Shown: in pieces, positions 1-11,322 of the stretch
How the letters are laid out: every line of letters begins with the position of its first letter
Numbering within the stretch: the stretch's first letter is position 1
Assembly (NCBI GenBank): GCA_021234155.1
Contig: JAJEKV010000290.1
Location: 62,001 to 126,000 of the forward strand
DNA: 64,000 nt
Direction: 5' to 3'
Source: Isoetes taiwanensis
Lineage: Eukaryota; Streptophyta; Lycopodiopsida; Isoetales; Isoetaceae
The notes under the pieces: model-generated
What the model saw: only the letters and a program-made list of their open reading frames with translations
Told to the model about the DNA's origin: nothing
Databases searched by the model: none
Program-made: the position numbers and the translations under genes

Positions 1-1951
1 ATAAAGTTATTAGCCCTTTTCAAAAAAAAGCAAACACTTTATCAATAAATGAGCACGTCACATATCCACACTTAACTTCAAAATAAGACACATATATATT
101 TCTTTTATTAAAAGATAATCAAAGTAATTTTACTATAGGAAGTCATGTTTTTTCCAAAAGGTCACACCAAGCTTTAATTTTGTATAAGCTAAAAGGTTGG
201 AATATACTAAATTCGCATGGTGTGATCCACTTTCTTGTTTGTTGTCAATAGATAATAACACCAAGTCCCTCATCAATAGTCTCCCATTTGCATATAAAAT
301 ATGTATCATTCCAAGTTATATTATGTTTTATGAACTAAACTTTTTCAAAGAGGGTCCCAAAGCAAAATACAAACACATGATCAATAAGCCAACACTTTAC
401 CAACAACCAAAGCTTTATTAAATAAGATTTTTATGTTATTTTATCAAACCCTAACAATGTTTCCATATGTGACACTTTGAGTTAACTCCGATCAAAAGGC
501 TCATAAGCGACATTTTATACAATATGTCTTTGGAGCTTTTGTGTCGATGGCATTAGTAAACACCTCTAATGGAGCAAATATTTTGTAACTCATTTTTCAA
601 CAACCACGGATGCACGCCTTATCAAACATTTCTTCATTGCAAGGACACCATTCTCATAAGGCTTGCACAATTGGCTTTAAACGAGGTCATGGGGACGACT
701 TTCAAGCTTTCGGCTCCCACAATTTTAGCGTAAAACTAGATGCCCATTGCCCTCAATGTATATCTTGGAAAAGCATGTCTCTTATGTCCATATGTTAGAC
801 AACAACGATGCCGGTAATGCTTTTCCCTAGTCCCAAATCCCAGACATCGATAAATATAGCCCAAAGAAAAATATTTGATTCAGGGAGTGAATATAAATCA
901 AGAAGAGGGAAGAAAAAGAAGCAAGGATCACATGACTTGAAATCTCACTACACATTTACAAAGTGCATATGCATTTTCGCATGGTGTGATCCATGTATTA
1001 TTGAGGGTGCAAATTTGCAAATATCCTCCTCTTCAAACCCCTTCCCCCCTCCCTTCCCTTTTTTTTGCAATATACTATCCATAGCATTTATTTTGAACCC
1101 TATAGTTCTACCTATTCATTGCGTATGAATGTCGCTCTGGCGATGTAACTCCATAGTCATCCTTAGATTAAGGATAGCATTCTCACCCACAAGCCTATGG
1201 ATAGATATCCTTCCAATCACACGCCTTTATTATTTTGTAAGTGATGAACTGCGAGAAGCAATATAGGAGTACTAGGAGCAATGATGGATGCAATTAGAGA
1301 TATCTGGTCGGCCGTTGAATTGTAAGAATGAATGGCGGGAGCAATAACGATGAATGGGAAGAGTGAAAAGTAGGAAAACTTGAGAATGAAAAATTGGGTA
1401 GTAAAACATGGCATGTAACGTGACGTTTGCTTGTAAAGCACATCGTCTACCGTTGTTGCTTAACTCTATGCTTTCGCCCATAAAAAACACGAGACACTAT
1501 TGGAGACTTGGATTCCAAATGAAGAAGGCGAGAAGGATGCACGAGTGGCGCTAATGTGAACAATGGAAATCTTGGTGCCAAAATTTGAAAAGGTGGTTGG
1601 TGCATGTGGGCATGTGCACAGTAGGCGGGAAAAGTAGCCATTATTTTGGTCCGCGATACGATTTTCGAAAAATGCGGGCCATTAATGTGGTTGCAATGAA
1701 TGCACAAACATGTCCTATGAAATTTCGCCATGTGGATGCCAAGTAAGCCTGCTCCTCTTTCTACTTGCCAACTAATACTGACTTTGGAAAAAAATGCGCA
1801 AACATCATTGGTCGCGAGAAACATGACGCGGAATTCTGGCATCCAAGATAAGGGCCATTTTGAGACCCCAAATCCGCCCTAATGCGTAAGTTTATGACCT
1901 ACATTTGAGGTTGAATATGGTTTAGCATACCAACATGCAACTTGATGAGAA
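1..1951. other. No recognisable gene
   Basis: AT-rich sequence with many stops in all frames. The short open frames (up to 131 codons) have no protein-like pattern. A short phrase, CGCATGGTGTGATCCA, occurs near 212 and again near 977, so the stretch may hold an old duplication. I see no RNA gene, promoter or known repeat. Confidence 0.5.
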
Positions 1952-2492
1952 TGTTAGAATTTGATTCAACTTCAATTCAATCAATACTTTAGCTTAAATT
2001 TATCCCTTGACAATAAAGCAAACCAAATGAAATTTCAAAGGTTCCTTCAACCTTAACTTCCAATAGTTCTAATGTATTCAAATCATAATGCAGTGAAATA
2101 CAACTGGTTTCTCGCGAACAACTTCTTTGGGTCTGCTCATCAACTATTCCGATCTCCTCCCACTGTATATGATTCATAAGATCCTTTCTTTATTTAAACA
2201 ACCCAGGTCCAGACGGTTAGCAGTCGGTTTCGGGCTTCGGTGCCGGATTGGCCGGAGTTTTGCCTTCAGAAAACTTTGTTCTGTATATATCCCACATTCA
2301 TATCTGTATAAATTGGCTTTTCGACCATTGAGATATCAATTTCACATAATCTTAATTGAGTAATGTAACATTAGACCATAAGATTTCTTGCTCATGCAAC
2401 CAAGTAACCTTTGACCTAATTTTTCTTCATAGACCTGTATATGAGACTAACTGTTAATCTCACATATATGATATTCACTCTTAACATTAACA
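1952..2492 (-). repeat. 3' LTR of the copia element (full length, 541 bp)
   Basis: Begins TGTTAGAATT and ends TTAACATTAACA on the + strand, giving TG..CA ends in both readings with a TGTTA/TAACA inverted repeat. The first 182 bp match 6761-6942. A TATATA-like stretch lies near 2284-2291 and could be the LTR promoter in minus orientation. Confidence 0.9.
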
Positions 2493-2503
2493 TTCCTCCT
2501 TTA
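2493..2503 (-). other. Polypurine tract of the copia element
   Basis: TTCCTCCTTTA on the + strand is a purine run on the minus strand. It directly abuts the 3' LTR, where plus-strand DNA synthesis is primed in LTR elements. It fixes the inner LTR edge. Confidence 0.8.
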
Positions 2504-2552
2504 TCATATATGTTGATGATCAGAGAAGAACTTCAACCTACTGTCCAAATGT

Positions 2553-3020
2553 TTAAACCATTTCTGAACATGCTGTCCAAATGTTTAAACCATTTCTGAA
2601 CTTTGTAAATTTGCTTTCAGTTAGTGCTTTTGTGAACACATCAGCTAACTGATCTGAGGTGCTAATGTATTCCATCTGAATATATTTTATGCTAGCTAGT
2701 TCCCTAATAAAATGCTTATTCAGTTCTATGTGTTTTGTCCTTTCATGGTCAACTGGGTTTTTCACTTTGACTGTCAGTTAAAATCTTTGTTGGCTCTGTT
2801 TGAACACATCCAAGCTCTTCTAGCAATCTCCTGAGCCATACCACTTATTTAGATGCAAGAGATGCAGCTGAATATTCTGCCTCAGCAGAAGACATTGCTA
2901 CTGCACTTTGTTTTTTTGTTCTCCAAGATATAGGTCCACCTGCTAACATAATGACATATCCAGAAGTTGACTTCCTCATGCTTAAGTCCCCTCCCCAGTC
3001 AGCATCACTGTTCCAATTTT
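2553..3020 (-). pseudogene. Copia RNase H remnant
   Basis: Downstream of the RT frame the minus strand still reads as a copia RNase H domain in shifted frames. NSDADWGGD lies near 3010-2985, and SSAEAEYSA-like sequence encoding the active-site region lies near 2900-2870. The last piece (70 codons, 2765-2553) contains KHIELNKHFIRE and DQLADVFTKAL, typical of the C-terminal end of copia polyproteins. At least two frame breaks separate it from the RT frame, so it is not expressed as a fusion as read. Confidence 0.85.
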
Positions 3021-4195
3021 AAGTTTGAATTATTAAATTTGATTCCAAGATCTCTGGTCCCCTTCAAATATCTCAGAACTCTTTTTCCTGCTATCCAATG
3101 AGCTTTGCTGGGATTATGACACCTTCTGCTAAGAATGTTTACTGCATATGCTATATCTGGGCGAGTATTGTTTGACAAATATAAAAGGCAACCTATGAGA
3201 GCCCTGTATGGTATATCCTGCATTTCTTTTATTTCTGACTCATTCATCTCAATGTCAGCAGTTAAATTATGTCCTGGTACCATAGGGATTTTTACAGTAT
3301 TGGCATCAACTAAATTGAATCTAGTCAGCATATTTTCTATATGCTTGCTCTGCTTTAGACATAGCTCCTGCTTGTTTCTATTTCTTACCACTTCAATGCC
3401 TAGAAACTTCTGCAATTCTCCAAGGTCTGTCATGTGAAAACGCTTCTTCAAAATGTCTTTGCAATAATCTAGAATATCAAGACAATTTGCACCCATAATG
3501 CAATCATCTACATAAAGGGCCATAGTGCAGAATTTTGAGTCAGCCCTAAAAATGTACATGTTCCCATCATTTCTGAGTTTCTGAAAATTTTGTTCCCTGA
3601 GGAAATTATCTATGCAAAGGTACCATTCTCTAGGTGCTTGTTTGAGGCCATAAACAGCACATTTCAACTTCCATATTTTGTTGTTTTCAATTTCAATGCC
3701 AGCTGGTGGTTTCATGTAAATGTCTTCCTCTAATTTGGCATTCAAAAAAGCAGTTTTGACATCCATGTGATGCAATTCTAGATTCCAAGCTGTACCCAAA
3801 GCCAATAATAGTCTTACACTTGTAAGTTTAACTATTGGAGAGTAGGTTTCATCATAATCTCTCCCTTTCTTTTGAATGAAGCCTTTTGCTACTAGTCTTG
3901 CTTTATATTTCTGACTTCCATCAGCACATGTTTTAATTTTAAATATCCATTTGCTTCCAATGTCTGTTTTTCCATTTGGCAATTCTCCTACCTCATAGGT
4001 TTCAGTGGTTTTGAATGAGTTTAATTCCTCCTCAATTGCAACCAGCCATTTATCCTTTTCTTCAGATTTTAATACATCCTCATATGTTTGAGGGGTCATT
4101 GTATCTTCAAGTATTGCCATAACTTGCTCGATTTCCTCCTCAATTTCCTCTTCTTCAATTCTGTCTAGTCTTTTGCTTCTTCCAGTATTATCCAT
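3005..4195 (-). pseudogene. Copia reverse transcriptase
   Basis: A 396-codon open frame with the copia RT domain (RVT_2 type). Visible landmarks are the conserved entry segment KWLVAIEEELNSF, KWIFKIKT, KARLVAKGF, the motif KTAFLNAKLEEDIYMKPPAG, YGLKQAPREW, and the catalytic YVDD box in LYVDDCIMGAN. The C-terminal YLSNNTRPDIAYAVNILSR and RVLRYLKGTRDLGI are also standard. The catalytic aspartates are present, so this domain is the best-preserved part. The frame stops just before RNase H and is cut off from integrase at about 4350-4449, so it is a fragment of a once continuous polyprotein. Role in an intact element: copying the RNA into DNA in virus-like particles. Confidence 0.95.
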
Positions 4196-4448
4196 GCCAT
4201 ATGCACTTGTGTCAATTCCAGCTTCTTCCAGAAGTTTCTCTGCTTGAGTCTTTCTATTACCTTCAGTGTTTCCTTTCTCAGTGTTGATATTATTAGGCCC
4301 CTCAATCTGAGCTTATTTTTTGCTGTCATTTTGTTCCTCATCAGTATCATAGTCTGTTGTCTGTGTTCTTTGTTTAGAACTATTGTCTTTCCTCTCCTTT
4401 GGTAAATCTATTTTGTAAATATTCCTGTCTTTGTATAGCACTTCTTCC

Positions 4449-5408
4449 TTAAAAAACATCTCTGCTAATTACTATAGACCTGTTTTCTAGAATAAAAATC
4501 CTGTACCCTTTAGATTCACTGTCATATCCTACCAAGTAGCCAATTTGAGCTTTGTCATCCAATTTTTTCCTTAGTTCAGCAGGAACATGTACAAAAACTA
4601 AGCATCCATATGCTTTAAACATACTGAAGTCTAGTTTGCCTCCATTGTTTGACCATAGAAGTTCAGGAACATTACCTTTAAGGCTTGCTGTAGGAAGCTT
4701 GTTTTGAATCAGTATAGCAGCTTTGAGAGCTTCTTCCCAAAGATAATTTGGTAAGCCAGTATGTTTAATCATGGATCTCACAGCATCCATTATTGTTCTA
4801 TTTTTTCGTTCAGCAACTCCATTTTGCTGTGGGCTATACCTACATGTCATTTGCCTTTTAATGGCATTAGCAACACAATATAATTTGAATTTGGCTAAGA
4901 GATATCCCCCCGGTCGGACGACACATTTCACCTTTTTGCCAGTTTCCCTTTCAATTTCATTAACATATTGTTTGAAGGCAGTCAGAGCTTGAGATTTCCT
5001 TTCTAGACAATAAACTTTGCAGAACCTACTGAAGTCATCTATAAAAGATATAAAGTATCTTTTATTAGTTCTTCCCCTGATATTCATTGGTCCACAAAGA
5101 TCTGTGTGTATTAGCTCTAATGGTCCATTTGCCCTTTTTTTGCTTTTTGGAAATGAGAATCTATTCAATTTCCCAAGTAGGCATCCTTCACAAGTGAATT
5201 TTTCTAGATTGATCTCTTTACACTCCAGCCATCCTTTCTTAACCATAAAGTTGATATTGCTGCAATGAGTATGTGCCAATCTGTTATGCCAAATTTCTAT
5301 TTCTGGGATGTGCAGATCATTAATGCTATGGCATTTCTCATTGTCCATTTGGAATAAATTCCCAACACGTTTAGCATAAAACTTCAATTCATTTCCAAAA
5401 TGGTACAT
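4449..5408 (-). pseudogene. Copia integrase (GAG-pre-integrase plus core)
   Basis: A 319-codon open frame. The N-terminal zinc-binding HHCC region is visible as HNRLAHTH followed by CEGCLLGK. The core begins GPLELIHTDLCGPM (first catalytic Asp region), then FISFIDDFSRF, and reaches GVAERKNRTIMD, which carries the catalytic Glu. The middle catalytic block, normally an Asp followed by Gly-Gly-Glu-Tyr, reads VVRPGGYLLAK near 4925-4890, so the second catalytic Asp is missing. The C-terminal KAYGCLVFVHVP and GYLVGYDSESKGYRIF are typical of the copia integrase tail. Insertion activity is unlikely as read. The local C and G runs also make a base-call error possible. Confidence 0.92.
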
Positions 5409-5445
5409 GCTTTTGAATCAAAAGTGATTCTGTAGCCTAGATCTA

Positions 5446-5940
5446 CTAGCGGCTAACTGATATGAGATTTTTGATAATAGTTGGAACACACAATACATTT
5501 TCAATGTCTACAATTTGTCCTTGCAGATCAATTAATTGCAGCAGTCCTTTGCCTTCAATTTTCTGGAGTTCTCCATTGCCGACTTGAATATTTTTGGAAT
5601 GTGTGCCTCCAAAGTTCTTGAGCAGATCAGTAGCTTGAACTACTGATCTTTCAGCTCCACTATCAACTACAAGTGCATTAGACTTGTAATTAGATTCATT
5701 TTTATCAAGTACTGCAAATGCAAAGTTTACCTCATCTTCATCCTCTGATTCTTCCTTTTCTGATTCTTTTGTCACATATGTGTCTGCAAGTTTCTTTCCT
5801 CCTCGGCCCCTATTGTAGTTTGATTTTCCTCCTTTGTTAGAACCTCCAGCCCCTCTTGTTTTGTTATAATCCTTTGGAGTTGGAAATTTTGCAGCTATGT
5901 GCCCCTTTCCCAATTGAATTCTTTGTTTAATTTTGGGCAA
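5446..5940 (-). pseudogene. Copia protease region
   Basis: A 164-codon frame overlapping the end of gag in another frame. It starts with a basic Gly/Asn-rich stretch (RGAGGSNKGGKSNYNRGRGG) that follows the gag zinc knuckle. An acidic stretch comes next, then ALVVDSGAERSVV, the aspartic protease motif (D-S-G). The downstream NVLCVPTIIKNLISVSR matches the usual end of the copia protease. One frameshift at about 5895-5940 separates it from gag and a stop near 5446 separates it from integrase. Role: cleaving the polyprotein inside the particle. Confidence 0.9.
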
Positions 5941-6617
5941 TTGCTTTTATAATGGCCTGATTCTTGACAGTGAAAGCATGCCCCTTTTTCATTTCTTCTT
6001 TTTCCAGCAAACAATATTTCTGATGCTTCAGCATCTTCTCCTTTTGTCATTTTCCTTTGCTCAGCCTCTGTTCTTAAAATATTCTCTGCTTCTTCTCTAG
6101 TTTTGGCCATGTTTCTAATGAACATGGCCAGTTGTTCATTTTCCCCTATAGATCTAGCAATTGCAAGCACTTGATACCTTTCAGTCAGATTAACACCAGC
6201 TCCACTAAGGTCAGCTACTATATTGTCAAAGGTATTGAAAAATTTAGAAACATCTTTGTCTTCTGTCAGCTTAAGATTTCTCAGTTCATTTTCTAGAAGA
6301 TCTATTTGAGATGAACTCTTCTCTTCATAATGTTTGAGCAAAAAATTCCATATCTCTCTAGGACTCATGTTTCTCAATTTTAATCTAATAGTAGGACTAA
6401 CCTTGCATGTGATAATCCCTTGAGCCTCCTTTGTCCTGGCATAAATTGATCTTCCACTGCTCACAGCAAGGGAAGTCCCCCCAGAGGTTGTGCTGCCTGA
6501 GCTTCCAGAGCCTGCAGCCACAGCATAAGATTGGGTAGCACCACCGCCTGTAGCAGACCTTGCAGGTGTGCTACTTTCTGCACCAGTTTGAGCATAAGCT
6601 CCTTCATTTGGATCCAC
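5895..6617 (-). pseudogene. Copia gag (UBN2-type) with zinc knuckle
   Basis: A 240-codon frame. The middle holds the gag fold seen in copia elements, with IWNFLLKHYEEKSSSQIDLL and LRNLKLTEDKDVSKFFNTFD. It ends with a CCHC zinc knuckle, CFHCQESGHYKSNCP. A Ser/Gly/Ala/Thr-rich linker near residues 10-50 is unusual but low in information. Protein-like sequence (LEIEELWDLVDPNE) continues upstream of the first Met, and the frame is lost by about 6650, so the true N-terminus was longer and is damaged. Role: particle shell and RNA binding. Confidence 0.9.
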
Positions 6618-6746
6618 CAGATCCCATAATTCTTCTATCTCTAGAATGTGTTTAACAGCATCCTTTCAAACTTGAAATCCAGGTCCCCTTTGTAGACCTC
6701 TACTGTGCTGAGCAGATTTGCTCCAAATCTACTAGCTATTATTCCT

Positions 6747-6758
6747 GCTCTGATACCA
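6747..6758 (-). other. Primer binding site (initiator Met tRNA type)
   Basis: TGGTATCAGAGC on the minus strand, two bases inside the 5' LTR end, matches the usual copia primer site complementary to the 3' end of tRNA-iMet. It confirms orientation and LTR edge. Confidence 0.9.
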
Positions 6759-6760
6759 AA

Positions 6761-6942
6761 TGTTAGAATTTGATTCAACTTCAATTCAATCAATACTTTA
6801 TCTTCAATTTATCCCTTGACAATAAAACAAACCAAATGAAATTTCAAAGGTTCCTTCAACCTTAACTTCCAATAGTTCTAATGTATTCAAATCATAATGC
6901 AATGAAATACAACTGGTTTCTCGCGAACAACTTCTTTGGGTC
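6761..6942 (-). repeat. 5' LTR of the copia element, truncated
   Basis: Matches the first 182 bp of the LTR at 1952 with few differences. The match stops after CTTCTTTGGGTC. The expected remaining ~360 bp, including the promoter, are absent, so this copy has lost its 5' control region. Confidence 0.9.
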
Positions 6943-7032
6943 ATCAATGCCCTTCCAGAATTTGAATTTTGTCAATCATCTCTGCAGATCAAAGTAGAAG
7001 CGCAGTCATGGATTTAATTGCACTAATCTAGC

Positions 7033-7355
7033 GGGTAAAAGCATGTTAGGGTGTACCACTTTTGGAACCTGCAAAAGTACATACACTAGGTACTTCAGAA
7101 CTGGGTACTTTCTCATTTTTCTTTTCATTAAAACTAATACAAAAATCCAAAATAAAAGTCAAGGACATGGTAATATTCAAAGTTAAGATAAAGATAATGC
7201 TATCGGAGACCAATATATATATATAAAAAGTGCTAAACATACCTTATATTGAGATATTATACAGGTACCCAGTACCCAGTCCTGGCTACCTTTTTAGGTA
7301 CCTTTTTGGTCACTAAATAATACTTTTTAAGGGACACCCTAACATGCTTTTACCC
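7033..7355. mobile_element. MITE with GGGTAAAAGCATG termini
   Basis: A 323-bp segment bounded by a perfect 22-bp inverted repeat starting GGGTAAAAGCATGTTAGGGT and flanked by the 4-bp direct repeat TAGC (7029-7032 and 7356-7359). There is no coding capacity. The interior is AT-rich with several GGTACC/GGGTACTT motifs. The termini match those of the 13.4-kb element at 27845-41218 and the MITE at 35969-36233, so it is probably mobilised in trans by that family. Confidence 0.85.
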
Positions 7356-7359
7356 TAGC

Positions 7360-8247
7360 ATCCTAATCTGCACATAAAAAACATAAAATGAAATAAAATA
7401 GAGACGAACAACAACAAGAGTTCTTTTTTCTTAGGGCGAAGGTTTTATACCGGTGGGATAAATATGAAGATAGAAGAAAGGGGAAATAATGGCCCTAAAT
7501 GAAAAGTAAAGAACAGACAAAGATAAACAAATACCTAATGATCTGGGCGGGGTCTGTCAGGATCGATAGCCGAGGTTCAGAGAATGAGGCTTGAAGCTGG
7601 TTTGTAACTGTGCCAGAAATATGACGACCAGCAATGGCTTATGCACCTGTGTACTGGCAGAGGCAAGAGAAAAACGCTGACCCTATCTGTGGAACTGGGC
7701 TTTTTGAAGCAGAAAATACAAGCCACACAAGTAAAATAGGGCGACAGCCGGGAAAGATGGACATGAATTCGTAATTTTTTGGTGGAAGAATTGCAGTGGA
7801 TGTGGCCGGAAGAGAACAGGTTCGTTTGTTTCGGCCATTTCGAGAAGAGCAGTTACCTTATTTGCAGGACCACGTCACAATAAAGCGTCCCTCGGCCTGC
7901 CTTTGAAAAAAAAAAAAAAAAAAAAGGAGGGGAGTTAACTAATTTTACATCTAACAGCACGCAACAAAAGTTGTGAAACACAAGAAATCAACGGTCGAGA
8001 TGCTCTACACAAACTATCATTTTTTGCTTTTATTACTATATATAGATAATTGCTATAAATAAAACTTATATTAGTCCCTTCTTTAAAAAGGGAATATTCA
8101 GGGAATATTCTTGGAAACCATTCCTCAAGAATCAGTTTTCAGATGTAAACCTTCTCCAGTAATTTGATTCTCAGATGCAAACCAATAACTAAATGTTGGT
8201 AGTCTCTGCAATCCAATCAACCCAATGGGTTGCAATTTTGCTCCCTG
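7360..8247. other. Gene-free stretch
   Basis: No convincing open frame. It contains a run of about 20 A at ~7905-7925 followed by GGAGGGG, and HSE-like GAATATTC motifs near 8092-8110. Nothing else is recognised. Confidence 0.5.
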
Positions 8248-8550
8248 GCGAGCCCCATTCTAGAATTCATTCTCAATGTTTCCAAAAAGTAGAGGGATGG
8301 TAATCTTTTTTTGTCGTCCAACCATTTATAGTATTTGACACAAGCAATATGTTACAACTTCATCTTCATCTCATTCCCTTCTTGATTTGGCACAATGAAT
8401 GCGTTGTGATGTAGATATTGAATCTAGCCATGGATCTGGTTGCTCTTTCTTATAATTGAGGGCAGTGGTAGAAGAAAAGAATAAGCTAATCAATCAAATA
8501 ATCAAATGCAAAATGCAGTTTATGCATTAAATGATAAGTAATATATGTGG
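8248..8550 (+). repeat. Segmental duplication B, left block (copy 1)
   Basis: Nearly identical to 15640-15936, from GCGAGCCCCATTC to ATATATGTGG. No protein pattern. In the other copy this block is joined directly to sequence matching 10412-10708, so about 1.86 kb is extra here or was lost there. Confidence 0.85.
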
Positions 8551-10411
8551 ATATAGGATTTCCTTGTTGTTGGATCATGTGGAGCATCCTATATATATTA
8601 TAATGTTTTGTTGTGTGTCTGTCGTGCATCGAGCCCTAGATCGGGTGGCCCACGTTGATTGCCTTTTGAACGAACGGCCAAGATCAGTCCAAAAGAAGAA
8701 AGGAAAAGAGGGCTTAAGGGTTTTACTCCGAATCGAATTCCGGGCTTATAGCAGCAGGTTTTGGCATCGGCTATGGTGATCAGAGCTTGTGTTTGGGATC
8801 CTTGTGATCTCTATGGGTCTTAGCATGCCAATAGCTTATGGCTCGGCATGTACGGAAGAAGCTAAAATGGCCAGAGATGTTAGCAACGATCGTCATCTCG
8901 CTTTCTCATTTTCATTTGTCTCTGAAAACACATAGATGCAGGGTTAGAAGAATTGTTCTTTTGCAATATAAGGCAAGTCAAGAAGGAAAGGAGTTTTTCC
9001 ACATATTTGTTCTCTAAAGATGTTTTTGCCTTCTTGAATCTTTCAATCTAGATTCGAATCTTCCTTCCATTCTGAACCATGTTATTGGTGTTTGCAGCTT
9101 CTAACGTGGATGCCTGGTGGTTGGAGCTTCTTAGTCTGGATCTTAAGGCAGATCTCTGATAAGATATTTGCAGATAGTGCTTTATACTCCAGAAGGTTAT
9201 TATATTAACGATTTCTCTTTTTCCAGCCTTAAATAGGAGTAGAAGGGTAAGAGATGTGATTGCATTAGGCAGGATTGATTCAGGTAATTCTGGACGATTG
9301 CTACAGAGCGAGAACTCTTCTGTAGAGGTTAATCCATGGATGCCCATGCTCTTGAGTATGGATGCAGTGCTCAGAATAGGGAGCACTAAACTGGTGAGTA
9401 TCCTTGCTCAAATCTCCATAACCAATGTCTTTCTTTGAGAAGAACTAAAGGTTAATAGGGTTGTTTGTTTGTAGGAAAATTCCTTGACAGAAGTACAGAA
9501 AATGCAAGCGCATTGTTTTGAAGCAAATGCAAGTAAGACCGAAAAAATATAGAATCTGCACCATTTTTCTTTTCTTCTGCTCATTTCCATCATAAACGAC
9601 ATCATGAAGGCAGGTTTGTCTGCTCTCAAAGTGTTCATGTTTCTTTTACACTATAGTACGGATCAATTTGAAGCATCTAAACAAATATTTATCTGCTTGA
9701 ATCCTTAAGCTATTAAAGAAAGTGCCTACTTTTTCCTGCATTGCAGAAATCAAATTGAAAGCATTTAGAATATGTACCTTTCCATGTGCCTAAGATTGAC
9801 AGAAATTTGGTTTATTTGTATGTTGTCAGGGCAATGCCTTAAAATAAAGGACTGGCGATGGAGGCATTCACAGCGTCCATCTGTTCGACCAGCAAATTCG
9901 CGTTCAAAATAACAAGCTCGTGAGTAAAGCCAACGACAATTGCGTTTTAAATTTGAAATTGAATATCAAATACATGGGTAATTTGCCCACTCAATAACAA
10001 TATATATTATTTTTTTTGTTTGCAATAATAACGAATGTGGATCAAGAAGTTTGCACCTCAAGGGTTGATTGAATGCTTCTTTTTTTGCCTTTGCATATTC
10101 CAAATAGCTGTGATTATATGTGATTATGGGCAGTCCATGCTTGAAGCTGAAAGGACTGTTATGGATCTCTTATTGAATAAAGACAGATGGTCTATGGTAC
10201 ATTTAGCGCAAGAGCTCTACATGTATAGCAGTTTGAGTATACATAGATAAATAAAGACATGTCTTTAACTCAAACTGCTAAAGTTTGAGTTATAGATAGA
10301 TAAATAATAAAGACAAAATGAGAGAGCTAATTGTGCAGAAAGTCGATTGTGCTGGCTTTCATTAATAGCTTCCCAGCCTATGCCCAGCAAAGCTGGGCAC
10401 CGTAACTAGTG
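8551..10411 (+). other. Unassigned 1.86-kb segment with exon-like pieces
   Basis: This segment is absent from the related copy at 15.9 kb. Some short + strand frames look coding and end at splice-like sites. One at ~9230-9391 (VRDVIALGRIDSGNSGRLL..) is followed by GTGAGT. One at ~9475-9533 (ENSLTEVQKMQAHC) is preceded by TTTGTAG and followed by GTAAG. One at ~10105-10225 (GQSMLEAERTVMDLLLNKDR) follows CAAATAG. I do not recognise the protein, and no continuous gene can be assembled. A 12-bp inverted repeat (AGCAGTTTGAGT) forms a possible hairpin near 10228-10280. Confidence 0.35.
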
Positions 10412-10708
10412 CATTTATATTTTTAACATGGAAGTTGGGTCACCATTTTGAGTTGAGGGTGAATCTCGTGATACCATGTGGTATCCTTTATATTCCAGTG
10501 GAAGTTGGGTTCAACATTTTGGCGTAACAATTTTTGTCAGTTTAGAGCGCATTCCCTTGGCGTAACAATTTTTGTCAGTTTAGAGCGCACCTTGTTTACG
10601 TTGCACTTTCCATTGCTTTTGCCCTATTTTTCCCTTTTTATTCTGCTTCAGTTACGGGGCATATAATTTATCAACCAAAATAATTCCTCCTCTTACAAAG
10701 ATCATCTA
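10412..10708 (+). repeat. Segmental duplication B, right block (copy 1)
   Basis: Matches 15940-16208, from GCATTTRTATTTTTAACATGG to GATCATCTA. This copy contains an extra internal tandem duplication of a ~43-bp phrase (TTGGCGTAACAATTTTTGTC appears twice, near 10519 and 10558). There is no coding potential. Confidence 0.85.
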
Positions 10709-10752
10709 GATCTTTCTCCTCTCTCTTAGAGAAATTTGTAATCAGGAACAAT

Positions 10753-11062
10753 ATGGTCTGGCCTTGGACCATGGTTATAGGGCATCTGAAAGCAAAGGAA
10801 CCAAAGGAGAAGCAAACATATGAAAGGTTTACTGCCACCATTGCTGCTGAGATTCCAAGTCTATCAAACCGCAAAAGGTCATTATTTATCCCTCTCCAAC
10901 CCCTGTTTTTTCAAGATTTCGCATGCCACTTCAAATGTTTGTAGATAAGAGTGAAGAACTCTTTGGGCCAAAAATTGAGGCTATTGTTTTTCTAGGCAAT
11001 GGGGATCTGCCTTATGCAGTTGGAATGCACAGAATTTTACCCTATCACAGGTTTTTTTAAAG
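10753..11062 (+). pseudogene. Coding-like fragment, unrecognised protein
   Basis: The + strand reads KAKEPKEKQTYERFTATIAA and, after a frame break near 10878, FVDKSEELFGPKIEAI and GNGDLPYAVGMHRILPYH. In the duplicate at 25592-25939 the first two parts are in one frame (115 codons). The composition looks protein-like and the two copies agree at residue level, but I cannot name the family. It lies convergent to the P450 remnant and was duplicated together with it. Confidence 0.4.
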
Positions 11063-11322
11063 CAAAAAATTCTACATTTGTCCGCCTATTTTTGCTAGTT
11101 CAAACATTTTTTAATCACTGTAAGTTCAGGAAGGAATTTTTAGGAGGTCTCATTTAGCAGCATTTCTTTAGAACAAGTTCCTTCTACTTATTCCATCTTT
11201 AAGATAAGGATGCTGTGTATCTACTATTTACATACTGATATCAATGGTACAGGTACAGAGATAACTTTACGTACAGTTGTAGTAGAAAAACAGAGCTAAA
11301 AAAGAGATATTGCGCAAGATAA

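Larger units (their letters stand above)
1952..6942 (-). mobile_element. Ty1/copia LTR retrotransposon, decayed
   Basis: A minus-strand element reading from right to left: truncated 5' LTR (6761-6942), PBS (6747-6758), gag, protease, integrase, reverse transcriptase and RNase H remnants, polypurine tract (2493-2503) and full 3' LTR (1952-2492). The gag-PR-IN-RT-RH order, with integrase before RT, defines Ty1/copia. The polyprotein is cut by at least four frameshifts or stops, so the copy cannot be autonomous as read. The 5' LTR has lost about 360 bp, so no target-site duplication can be checked. The two LTRs differ at a few positions over their shared 182 bp, meaning the insertion is not very recent. 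Confidence 0.95.
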
